Assembly: GCF_009928685.1 (NCBI RefSeq)
Contig: NZ_WWEO01000044.1
Span: 744,001-808,000 of the forward strand
Origin: Mucilaginibacter agri
GTDB taxonomy: Bacteria > Bacteroidota > Bacteroidia > Sphingobacteriales > Sphingobacteriaceae
Direction of reading: 5' to 3'
Length of the DNA: 64,000 bases
How positions within the stretch are numbered: the first letter of the stretch is position 1; every line of letters starts with the position of its first letter. This document shows positions 35,410 to 43,166 of the stretch, one piece after another. The notes under the pieces were generated by a model. That model saw nothing but the letters and a program-made list of their open reading frames with translations, was not told the DNA's origin and did not search any database. Made by a program: the position numbers and the translations under genes.

Positions 35410-35488
35410 GAGTATCAAGTATCGAGTATCAAGTATCGAGATTTTGCAATCCGGCTACTTGATACTTGATACTAATTACTTGCTACTT
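35410..35488. repeat. Short-word inverted repeat in the atpA-atpG junction
   Basis: The left arm (35410-35440) has alternating words GAGTATCAAGTATC; the right arm (35455-35488) has the complement, TACTTGATACTTGATACT, then decays. It fills nearly the whole 89 bp gap between atpA and atpG and would form a hairpin in the mRNA. Confidence 0.75.
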
Positions 35489-35490
35489 AA

Positions 35491-37065
35491 TTAATATTTA
35501 CCTGTCAGCTCTTTAGCTACAGCTTCCAGTACACCTGTAATCTGGTCATCAAACTTACCTGCTTTAAGGGCAGCTAAAGTTTCTGGATGGCGCAGTTGCA
35601 ACTGGCTGGTAAACTCAATTTCAAACTCTCTAACCTTGTTTACCGGCACAGCACGCATTAAGTTTTTAGTACCTAAGTAAATAATAGCAACCTGTTTTTC
35701 AACAGATACCGGTGAGAATTGAGCTTGTTTTAACATTTCAACGTTACGGGCACCTTTATCAAGTACCAGTTTTGTTGAAGCATCAAGGTCAGAACCGAAT
35801 TTAGAGAATGCCTCTAACTCACGGTATTGAGCCTGATCCAGTTTTAAAGTACCGGCAACTTTTTTCATTGATTTGATCTGCGCGTTACCACCCACACGTG
35901 ATACCGAGATACCTACGTTGATAGCCGGACGAACACCTGCGTTAAACAAGTTAGACTCCAGGAAGATCTGACCGTCAGTAATCGAAATTACGTTGGTTGG
36001 GATGTATGCAGATACGTCACCAGCCTGGGTTTCGATAATTGGTAATGCAGTTAATGAACCACCGCCTTTAACCAAGTGACGGATTGACTCCGGCAAATCG
36101 TTCATCGCTTTAGCGATATCGTCGTTGGCGTTGATTTTTGCAGCACGCTCTAATAAACGGCTGTGCAGGTAAAACACGTCACCCGGGTAAGCCTCACGGC
36201 CCGGTGGACGACGTAGTAATAACGATACCTCGCGGTAAGCAACTGCCTGTTTAGAAAGATCATCATAAACGATCAATGCAGGGCGGCCTGTATCACGGAA
36301 GTACTCACCTACAGCAGCACCGGCAAACGGAGCAAAGAACTGCATTGCTGCAGGGTCTGACGCGTTTGAAGCTACTACGATAGTGTATGCCATAGCACCT
36401 TTTTCTTCTAACGTACGAACGATGTTCGCAACGGTTGAAGCTTTTTGGCCACAGGCAACATATATACAAATTACCGGCTGACCGGCATCATAAAATTCTT
36501 TTTGGTTGATGATGGTATCGATACAAACCGCAGTTTTACCAATCTGGCGGTCGCCGATTACCAACTCACGCTGGCCACGGCCGATAGGGATCATCGCGTC
36601 GATAGCTTTGATACCGGTTTGCAGAGGCTCAGTTACCGGCTGACGATAGATTACACCTGGTGCTTTACGCTCCAAAGGCATCTCGTAAGTTTCGCCTTTA
36701 ATTGGTCCTTTACCGTCGATAGGCTCACCTAAGGTATTTACCACACGGCCCAACATGCCTTCACCTGCACGCAGGGAAGCAATTTTATTGGTACGTTTAA
36801 TGGTATCGCCTTCTTTTACACCTTCAGACTGACCTAACAATACCACACCCACGTTATCCTCTTCAAGGTTCAGTACGATGCCTTGCAGGCCGTTGTCAAA
36901 CTCAACCAGCTCGCCTGATTGTACTTGCGTTAATCCATAAACGCGTGCAATACCGTCACCCACCTGGAGTACAGTACCCACTTCTTCTAATTCAGTTTCT
37001 GACTTGAAGCCCGACAATTGCTGGCGCAATATGGCTGATACTTCGTCTGGTCTAACCTCTGCCAT
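35491..37065 (-). CDS. atpA: ATP synthase alpha subunit
   Basis: Non-catalytic nucleotide-binding F1 subunit. 524 residues, start MAEVRPDEVSAILRQQLSGF. The P-loop is GDRQIGKTA, and the family signature PAINVGISVSRVGG is near 380. It is 42 bp downstream of atpH. Intact. Confidence 0.97.
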   Translation of the reverse strand: MAEVRPDEVSAILRQQLSGFKSETELEEVGTVLQVGDGIARVYGLTQVQSGELVEFDNGLQGIVLNLEEDNVGVVLLGQSEGVKEGDTIKRTNKIASLRAGEGMLGRVVNTLGEPIDGKGPIKGETYEMPLERKAPGVIYRQPVTEPLQTGIKAIDAMIPIGRGQRELVIGDRQIGKTAVCIDTIINQKEFYDAGQPVICIYVACGQKASTVANIVRTLEEKGAMAYTIVVASNASDPAAMQFFAPFAGAAVGEYFRDTGRPALIVYDDLSKQAVAYREVSLLLRRPPGREAYPGDVFYLHSRLLERAAKINANDDIAKAMNDLPESIRHLVKGGGSLTALPIIETQAGDVSAYIPTNVISITDGQIFLESNLFNAGVRPAINVGISVSRVGGNAQIKSMKKVAGTLKLDQAQYRELEAFSKFGSDLDASTKLVLDKGARNVEMLKQAQFSPVSVEKQVAIIYLGTKNLMRAVPVNKVREFEIEFTSQLQLRHPETLAALKAGKFDDQITGVLEAVAKELTGKY

Positions 37066-37107
37066 TGTATTTTATCTGTTTTAGCGTTTGCTTTTCTATT
37101 TACTTAA

Positions 37108-37653
37108 TTAAACTACCGGTTGGCCGAAATCTTTCTTCAATTTCGTTAAGCTGCTTGCTACACTTGTGTCAACTTGCTTGTCGCCTACGGTTAATATAAA
37201 CCCGCCAATTAATGCCGCATTAACCTTTTCGGTCAACACAACTTCGCCAGCGGCTATTTTATTCACTTCTGCAATAACCTGTTTGCGGTTATCTGCCGAT
37301 AGTGGGGCTGCTGATACCACCGTAGCCCTTACGATATGTTCAAATACATCATACTGGTTCACAAACTCTTGTGCTGTTGGATATAAAAGTTCCGCACGGC
37401 CTTTGCTTACTACCAGTTTAAAAAATGCAAGTGTAATCTTGTTAACCTTACCGCCAAAAATACCTTCCAATACACTGGTCTTTTTATCCTGCGGAATAAT
37501 TGGGTTACGCAATACGGCTCCCAGCTGTGAATTAGCTTTAACGGCTTGCTCAAACAAACTCATATCTGCCCTTACAGCATCCAGCAAGTTTTGCTCTTTG
37601 GCTAAGTCGATCAGTGATTTGGCGTACCTGTTTGCAACTGTTATTTCAGACAT
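37108..37653 (-). CDS. atpH: ATP synthase delta subunit
   Basis: Peripheral-stalk subunit linking F1 to subunit b. 181 residues, all-helical N-terminal domain (VANRYAKSLIDLAKEQNLLD) and the C-terminal GGFILTVGDKQVDTSVASSL signature. It lies between atpF and atpA; a word-repeat hairpin occupies the gap before it. Confidence 0.93.
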   Translation of the reverse strand: MSEITVANRYAKSLIDLAKEQNLLDAVRADMSLFEQAVKANSQLGAVLRNPIIPQDKKTSVLEGIFGGKVNKITLAFFKLVVSKGRAELLYPTAQEFVNQYDVFEHIVRATVVSAAPLSADNRKQVIAEVNKIAAGEVVLTEKVNAALIGGFILTVGDKQVDTSVASSLTKLKKDFGQPVV

Positions 37654-37662
37654 ATTTTTTTT

Positions 37663-37783
37663 ATTTCGGATTTCGGATTTTGGATTGCTGATTTACTTAA
37701 ATCACTTAATCTTATCACCTACGCCCTAATGGAATCTTCCGCCCAATTTCAAAATCTGAAATCGAACATCCGAAATCCGATAT
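37663..37783. repeat. Short-word inverted repeat in the atpF-atpH junction
   Basis: The left arm (37663-37686) repeats TTTCGGAT three times; the right arm (37749-37783) carries its complement (CATCCGAAATCCGATAT) together with AAATCTGAAATC. The loop between is about 60 bases. The right arm ends at the atpF stop codon. Confidence 0.75.
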
Positions 37784-38293
37784 CTAATTCACTTTAACTT
37801 CTTTTAACAGGTCGGCAACAAGTTGGTCCTGCTCTCTTTGGTTTTCAAATTGCTTACGCAACAATTTCTCGGCAATATCGATAGAAAGGTTAGCTACCTG
37901 ATTTTTAACATCGGCAATAGCAATCGCTTTCTGGCTGTTAATTTCAATAGTTGCTTTCTCTATCATGCGGGCGCCTTCGGCATGTGCAGCTTCTTTAGCT
38001 TCAGCAATAATCTGATCTTTCATGTGGCGTGCTTCCTTTAAAATAAGGTCGCGCTCTGCACGGGCTTGTTTTAACAAACTTTCGTTTTCGTTTGTTAAGC
38101 GGGCCATCTCTTCTTTAGCTGCTTCGGCTTTTAAAAGTGCATCTTCGATAGAACGTTCTCTTTCGTTAATAGCACTCATAATTGGTTTCCAGGCAAATTT
38201 GCCCAGTAATATCACCAAAATCAAAAAGGCAACTGCAGACCAAACTACAAAACCCAAATGATCATTCAATAAACCGTCAAATAACTCTTCCAT
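37784..38293 (-). CDS. atpF: ATP synthase b subunit
   Basis: Peripheral-stalk subunit: one N-terminal membrane span (about residues 13-32, LGFVVWSAVAFLILVILLGK) followed by a long charged helix forming the coiled-coil stalk. 169 residues. It is separated from atpE by an 84 bp gap holding a stem-loop. Confidence 0.95.
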   Translation of the reverse strand: MEELFDGLLNDHLGFVVWSAVAFLILVILLGKFAWKPIMSAINERERSIEDALLKAEAAKEEMARLTNENESLLKQARAERDLILKEARHMKDQIIAEAKEAAHAEGARMIEKATIEINSQKAIAIADVKNQVANLSIDIAEKLLRKQFENQREQDQLVADLLKEVKVN

Positions 38294-38329
38294 TACTTAT
38301 ATAAAATCTTTGTATTAACTTTTAATAAA

Positions 38330-38363
38330 GCAAAGCCGGTCGCCAAACGCTATCCGGCCTTGC
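38330..38363 (-). promoter_or_regulatory. Hairpin between atpE and atpF
   Basis: GCAAAGCCGG and CCGGCCTTGC form a 10 bp stem with one mismatch just after the atpE stop codon; on the coding strand it is followed by TTTGCTTTATTA. It could be a partial terminator or 3' mRNA stabiliser that raises c-subunit expression over the later genes. Confidence 0.6.
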
Positions 38364-38377
38364 CTTGTAAGCGGCAA

Positions 38378-38587
38378 TTATTTGTTGCCTAATAATGCTA
38401 CTACCACACCGAATAAAGCAACACCTTCTACAAGGGCTGCAGCGATGATCATGGCAGTTTGGATTTTTGAAGAAGCTTCAGGCTGACGAGCAATACCTTC
38501 CATTGCTTTACCACCAATCTGACCGATACCGATACCTGCACCGATAACCGCTAAACCTGCACCTAATGCAGCAATACTTCCAGTCAT
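38378..38587 (-). CDS. atpE: ATP synthase c subunit
   Basis: 69-residue proteolipid of the Fo ring: two membrane hairpin helices, loop ARQPEA (33-38), ion-binding Glu54 in ALVEGVALF. Gln23 is present in the first helix, but the Ser that follows the Glu in sodium-binding rings is Gly55, so proton use is the better guess. Start ATG. Confidence 0.96.
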   Translation of the reverse strand: MTGSIAALGAGLAVIGAGIGIGQIGGKAMEGIARQPEASSKIQTAMIIAAALVEGVALFGVVVALLGNK

Positions 38588-38635
38588 GTTTGTTAAATTT
38601 TAAAAGTTAAATATAGTGTATAATTATTTACGATA

Positions 38636-39715
38636 TTAATGATGATGCTCCTCTACTGCAGTACCGATAAACAGTGCAGTAAGCATCGTGAAAATAAACG
38701 CTTGCAGAAACGCAACCAGTAACTCCAGCACATCCATAAATACTACGAACGGAACCGATACAACCGATGTCCAAAGTGATTTGAAGATGAATATCAGTGA
38801 TATTAAACTCAACACGATGATGTGGCCAGCAGAGATGTTAGCATACAAACGGATCATTAAAGCGAAAGGCTTTGAAATAACACCGATCAACTCAACCGGA
38901 ATCATGATCGGGTATAACCAAAGTGGTACATCTGGCATAAAAATGTGTTTCCAGTAATATTTATTAGCGCTGAAGTTAACAATAAGCATTACCACAAATG
39001 ATAGCATAAATGTTAACATGATATTACCTGTAACGTTAGCGCCACCCGGGAAAATAGGAATAAGGCCCAACAGGTTATTCATCCAGATAAAGAAGAAGAT
39101 GGTTAACAGTATAGGCATATACTTTTGGTAGCGGTAGCCAATGTTAGGGCGGGCAATCTCATCGCGCACAAACAAAATAATTGGCTCTATGAAAGACTGT
39201 AAGCCTTTTGGTGCTTTACCCGTACGTTTTTTATAACCGCCGGCAACCGCAAAGAATATAACCAATAACAGGATACCCGCTATCCACAAGGCAACCACGT
39301 TTTTGGTGATCGAAAAATCATAGATATGGTGCGAAGCTTCTTTATCTACCGCACCGTTGGCATCAACAACACGGATCTTATCTTCTACCAGTTTATAGGT
39401 ATGATATTTACCCTGGTAAGCCGCTTCGCCATGGTGAAATTCAGCAGCGGAAAATGTTTCTAAACCACCATCAGTAAAAATAATTACCGGCAACGGGAAA
39501 GACAGCTCGCCACCTACATGCCAGTAGTGCGAATCGCCAATATGTTCTAATATGGCAGTTGTGGGATTAAATACCTCTTCTTTGGCATTTTTTTCCTTTA
39601 CAGTTTCATTTTCGCTCTGTATAGCGAAACTTTTACATGCGAACAAACTCAGAAAAACGCTTAAAACAACGCTTAAAGTAAGTTTTTTTGAGTTCAAAAT
39701 GTGGCTAAAATCCAT
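38636..39715 (-). CDS. atpB: ATP synthase a subunit, with exported N-terminal extension
   Basis: Membrane subunit holding the proton channel. 359 residues: an N-terminal extension with a signal-like segment (LTLSVVLSVFLSLFACKSFA) and about 100 polar residues, then the five- to six-span core with the essential Arg in LMIRLYANISAGH and a His-rich end. The extension is normal for this phylum. Follows the 126-residue membrane protein by 14 bp. Confidence 0.95.
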   Translation of the reverse strand: MDFSHILNSKKLTLSVVLSVFLSLFACKSFAIQSENETVKEKNAKEEVFNPTTAILEHIGDSHYWHVGGELSFPLPVIIFTDGGLETFSAAEFHHGEAAYQGKYHTYKLVEDKIRVVDANGAVDKEASHHIYDFSITKNVVALWIAGILLLVIFFAVAGGYKKRTGKAPKGLQSFIEPIILFVRDEIARPNIGYRYQKYMPILLTIFFFIWMNNLLGLIPIFPGGANVTGNIMLTFMLSFVVMLIVNFSANKYYWKHIFMPDVPLWLYPIMIPVELIGVISKPFALMIRLYANISAGHIIVLSLISLIFIFKSLWTSVVSVPFVVFMDVLELLVAFLQAFIFTMLTALFIGTAVEEHHH

Positions 39716-39729
39716 TTATGCGGAGATTT

Positions 39730-40110
39730 TTACTTTTTATTTTGGACGCGCAAGTTACTTAATAGCAAATATATTTCAAAGGCCGTATTCAAGAAATATA
39801 GATAAAAAAAGCTAAGTATAAATCGCGAGGTATTTATTGGGATATATCGTACATATATTATAGCAAAACTCATACATGCCAATAGCTTCACAGTGGTACC
39901 TATTAAAAACAATTGCACGCCCGATTTATCGCTGATCTGCTGTCCAACTACCACAATTGCACACACTGAAAATGTAACGATAAAATAAAACAGGTATATA
40001 TACCAAAAATTTGGTGAAAGCCATGTTGGGCCATAAGTATAACCCACAACCAGCGGTGGTATAGCAATAACCAAAGAAAACACGAGAAAATAAATAATTA
40101 AGCGGCTCAA
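39730..40110 (-). CDS. AtpI-like membrane protein of the ATP synthase operon
   Basis: A 126-residue protein with four hydrophobic segments, in the position of AtpI. The only suitable start is TTG at 40110, overlapping the previous stop as TTGA, which supports translational coupling. Sequence similarity to AtpI is weak by eye, so the call rests on position, size and membrane pattern. Possible role: ring assembly or magnesium transport. Confidence 0.65.
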   Translation of the reverse strand: MSRLIIYFLVFSLVIAIPPLVVGYTYGPTWLSPNFWYIYLFYFIVTFSVCAIVVVGQQISDKSGVQLFLIGTTVKLLACMSFAIIYVRYIPINTSRFILSFFYLYFLNTAFEIYLLLSNLRVQNKK

Positions 40111-40337
40111 TCTTTAAGCGATTTAATAACGAGGTACAAAGATATAAAAACCCCGATGAGTGACAGCATGGCCGTTACCCAGGGTGTAGCATGTTGTGCG
40201 TGCTTATCAATCTCATACCCAACAAATGTGAAAACGCCTATTATCGCAAACATCTGGAAAGCGATACTACTGTATTTAATATAATTATTAACCGGTTTTC
40301 CGCTATTATCGCCGGGCTTTTGTTCATTATTGGCCAT
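40107..40337 (-). CDS. atpZ: AtpZ/AtpI-type small membrane protein
   Basis: A 76-residue protein from the ATG at 40337: polar N terminus, then two membrane spans with VGYEIDKHAQHATPWVTAML between them, the pattern of the AtpZ family that helps ATP synthase assembly. First gene of the operon and 4 bp overlap with the next. A TAAATTTG box lies only three bases before the ATG. Confidence 0.75.
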   Translation of the reverse strand: MANNEQKPGDNSGKPVNNYIKYSSIAFQMFAIIGVFTFVGYEIDKHAQHATPWVTAMLSLIGVFISLYLVIKSLKD

Positions 40338-40406
40338 GTACAAATTTATTGATCCTGTTTAATAGTATTTAGTAAATTAGCGTGGCTATTTATAAACACA
40401 TATAAC

Positions 40407-43160
40407 TTGAAGTACTATTGGGCTATTAATACATATATAAAACATCTTTTAAGGTTTTTGTTGTTGATTGGTTTGCTGGCCGGCTGCTCGCTCGAAAAAA
40501 AGAGCGCGGTTAACCGTGGCCTGCAAAACCTAACTGCACATTACAACATCCTGTTTAATGCCAATGATTTGCTGCGGCAAAAACAGGAGATCTACGCCGC
40601 GTCGTATATAGATAACTACAGCCAGATACTACGCGTTTACCAGGACACCATAGCCCACAGCGGGGTTGATAAAGACCTCGATGCCGTAATCGGCAAAGCC
40701 AACAATATTATTAATCTTAAAGAGCAAAGCCACTATATAGGCGATGCTTATCTGCTTTTAACCAAAGCCAACTATTTGTACGGAAGCTATTTTGTGGCCG
40801 ATGAGTTTGGCAGTTATGTAGTCCGGAATTATTCTGACAGGCCATTGTTATCTGCCGAAGCGCGCAACTGGCGGGTGCGCACCTTACTTAATTTGCACCA
40901 ACTCCCCCTGGCGAAAGCAGTATCAGATACCGGCCTAAGTGTTTTATTTTATGCTAAGAAGAAAGTGGACGCGGCCAATACATATGCTGCGCGCCTGCAA
41001 TATGATATTGATGCCGGAGATTATAAAGAGGGCGAAGAAATGGCCAAAAATGCCATTAAAGCCGTTAGCGACAGCAAGCTTAAACGCAGGCTGATATTTA
41101 TACTGGCACAATTGCAAGAGCAAAACCATAAATCTGCTGATGCTTACGCCAGCTATAGTAAAATTGTAAAAAGCAACGCGGTTTTTGAGATGGCTTTTAA
41201 TGCAGAGCTTAACCGCATTAGGATTGAGGATACGCAGAACAACGTCCATATTACCCGCCAGGAAAGGTTGAGACGCTTATTACGAAACGAGAATAATAAA
41301 GAGTTTATTGATCAGATCTATTATCAGATAGCAGAACTGTATGCCGCCGACGGTAAAATAGAAGATGCCATTAAGAACTATCGCCTGTCTATAAACCACA
41401 GCACCAAAAATCAAAACCAAAAAGGCCTCGACTACCTTCGTCTCGCCGATATTAGTTTTACCAAGAAAGGCGATTACACCGCAGCAAAAAATCTTTACGA
41501 TAGTACGCTCTTAAATCTTTCGCCTACCTATCCAGGCTATCGTACTATTCAGCTAAAGGCCAACAATCTGCAAATATTGGGAGAACAGTTGCGCATTATT
41601 GCCCGTGAAGATACCCTGCAGCAACTGGCCCAACTAAACGAAAAAGACCGCGCTGCCCGTTTGGATGAGCTGGCGAAAATACATGTTACTGAAGTTAAAG
41701 CTGCGGCCGCCGCTGCAACTACCTCGGCATTTACCGATGCCAATGCACCAACAAGCAGCGTAGCAACCGCGACTACACCCGGCGCCAATACATTTTACTT
41801 TTATAACGTAAACTCGCTGAGCCAGGGTTTTAATGATTTTAAACGCCGCTGGGGTAACCGTAAACTGGAGGATAACTGGCGCCGCAGTGCCCGCGCAAAC
41901 AGCGACATTACTAACAACACGCAGAATATTACCAACCAGGTTGATCCAAGTGTATTGCCTAAGAAAGATCAAAAATCTAACGACGATATTATCGCGGCCA
42001 CCTATAAGCAAATGATAGTGCAGGATCTGCCCCTTACCCCTCAAAACATCGCAGCCTCTAATGCACGTGTTTATACGGCCTATTTTAACATAGCCAACTT
42101 TTATCGTGATGTGCTGCAAGACCACAAAGAAGCTATTACTACATATGAGACGTTGTTAAAACGCTTTCCCGATGGTACCGAGAAGCCCGCTATTTATTAC
42201 AACCTGTACCGTTTGTACAGCGACATCGATCAGGCCAAATCCGACTACTATAAAGATCTGTTGCTGAAAAACTATGCTGAAACACCTTTCGCCAAGGTTA
42301 TCCTCGATCCGGATTATGGCCGTAAAATGAATGATAAGGATGCCGAGTTTAATGCCCTGTATAATCAGGTATATGATCTGTACGCGCATAAACAATATAC
42401 CGACGTAATTGACCGCACCAATCAATTACTGCAGCAATTTCCAGGCAATAAACTGGCCGCACAGCTAGCTTACTTAAAGGCTATGGCAGCTGGTCACCAG
42501 GAAAAGTTGCTGCCTTTCCGTATGGACTTGTATAACATCCTCAACGATTACCCTAACGATCCGCTGATTGTACCGTTAATTAACGAGCACCTCACCTATA
42601 TCGATGCCAATCAGGCCGAACTGGCCTCGCGCCCGGTTGTATTGGTTGATAACGATCTATACGATTCACCATTTGCACAGTCGTTAGTGATTACCAAAAC
42701 GCCGGTTGTGGTGCAAGCTCCTCCTGCGGCTGCCAAGCAACCTGCAGCAAATCAGCCTGCAAAGGTTACAGCTGTAACTAAACCTGCCAACATGATATTC
42801 TCTATGCGCGATAGCAGCCGTTATTATTTTGTGATTAATGTAAATGCAGCTACAACTAATTTATCGTCTTCGCGTTTTGGTATCGGGCAGTTTAACCGGG
42901 CTAACTATCCACCAGAGGCCGGCATCAAACATCAGTTAAAATATGCAGGTACGGATAATCAGCTTATCTTTGTGGGCGTTTTCCCGAGTCTGGCTAGTGC
43001 AAAAGATTATGCACGGGCCATTATCCCGCTAATGCCACAAATTATGAAGGTGCCTGCGGATAAATACAGCTTCTTTATAGCTACACAAGAAAACCTCGAC
43101 AAGCTGGAAGACAAAAAGATGTTAGACAGCTACATCGACTTTTATCAAAAGAACTATTAA
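40407..43160 (+). CDS. sprE: T9SS accessory TPR lipoprotein SprE/PorW
   Basis: A 917-residue TPR lipoprotein needed for type IX secretion and gliding (SprE in Flavobacterium, PorW in Porphyromonas). Signal peptide ends at LLAGC (Cys27); the mature start, RGLQNLTAHYNILFNANDLL, is characteristic. Tetratricopeptide-like helices span about 110-400 and 560-720, an Ala/Thr-rich linker lies near 430-460, and the family middle YNVNSLSQGFNDFKRRWG is present. The start is TTG at 40407; no ATG fits the signal peptide. It is 6 bp upstream of the class A PBP gene. Confidence 0.88.
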   Translation: MKYYWAINTYIKHLLRFLLLIGLLAGCSLEKKSAVNRGLQNLTAHYNILFNANDLLRQKQEIYAASYIDNYSQILRVYQDTIAHSGVDKDLDAVIGKANNIINLKEQSHYIGDAYLLLTKANYLYGSYFVADEFGSYVVRNYSDRPLLSAEARNWRVRTLLNLHQLPLAKAVSDTGLSVLFYAKKKVDAANTYAARLQYDIDAGDYKEGEEMAKNAIKAVSDSKLKRRLIFILAQLQEQNHKSADAYASYSKIVKSNAVFEMAFNAELNRIRIEDTQNNVHITRQERLRRLLRNENNKEFIDQIYYQIAELYAADGKIEDAIKNYRLSINHSTKNQNQKGLDYLRLADISFTKKGDYTAAKNLYDSTLLNLSPTYPGYRTIQLKANNLQILGEQLRIIAREDTLQQLAQLNEKDRAARLDELAKIHVTEVKAAAAAATTSAFTDANAPTSSVATATTPGANTFYFYNVNSLSQGFNDFKRRWGNRKLEDNWRRSARANSDITNNTQNITNQVDPSVLPKKDQKSNDDIIAATYKQMIVQDLPLTPQNIAASNARVYTAYFNIANFYRDVLQDHKEAITTYETLLKRFPDGTEKPAIYYNLYRLYSDIDQAKSDYYKDLLLKNYAETPFAKVILDPDYGRKMNDKDAEFNALYNQVYDLYAHKQYTDVIDRTNQLLQQFPGNKLAAQLAYLKAMAAGHQEKLLPFRMDLYNILNDYPNDPLIVPLINEHLTYIDANQAELASRPVVLVDNDLYDSPFAQSLVITKTPVVVQAPPAAAKQPAANQPAKVTAVTKPANMIFSMRDSSRYYFVINVNAATTNLSSSRFGIGQFNRANYPPEAGIKHQLKYAGTDNQLIFVGVFPSLASAKDYARAIIPLMPQIMKVPADKYSFFIATQENLDKLEDKKMLDSYIDFYQKNY

Positions 43161-43166
43161 AAACAA

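Noticed and set aside
38378..38587. Sodium-binding c ring suggested by Gln23 and Glu54
   Set aside because: The Ser normally following the Glu in sodium-binding rings is Gly55, so the sodium signature is incomplete.
40338..40348. TAAATTTG just before atpZ as promoter of the ATP synthase operon
   Set aside because: Only three bases separate it from the ATG and no -33 TTG exists at 17-23 bases; too weak to list as a promoter.
41634..42125. 163-residue minus-strand frame inside sprE
   Set aside because: Cysteine- and glycine-rich shadow of the TPR protein linker; no support.
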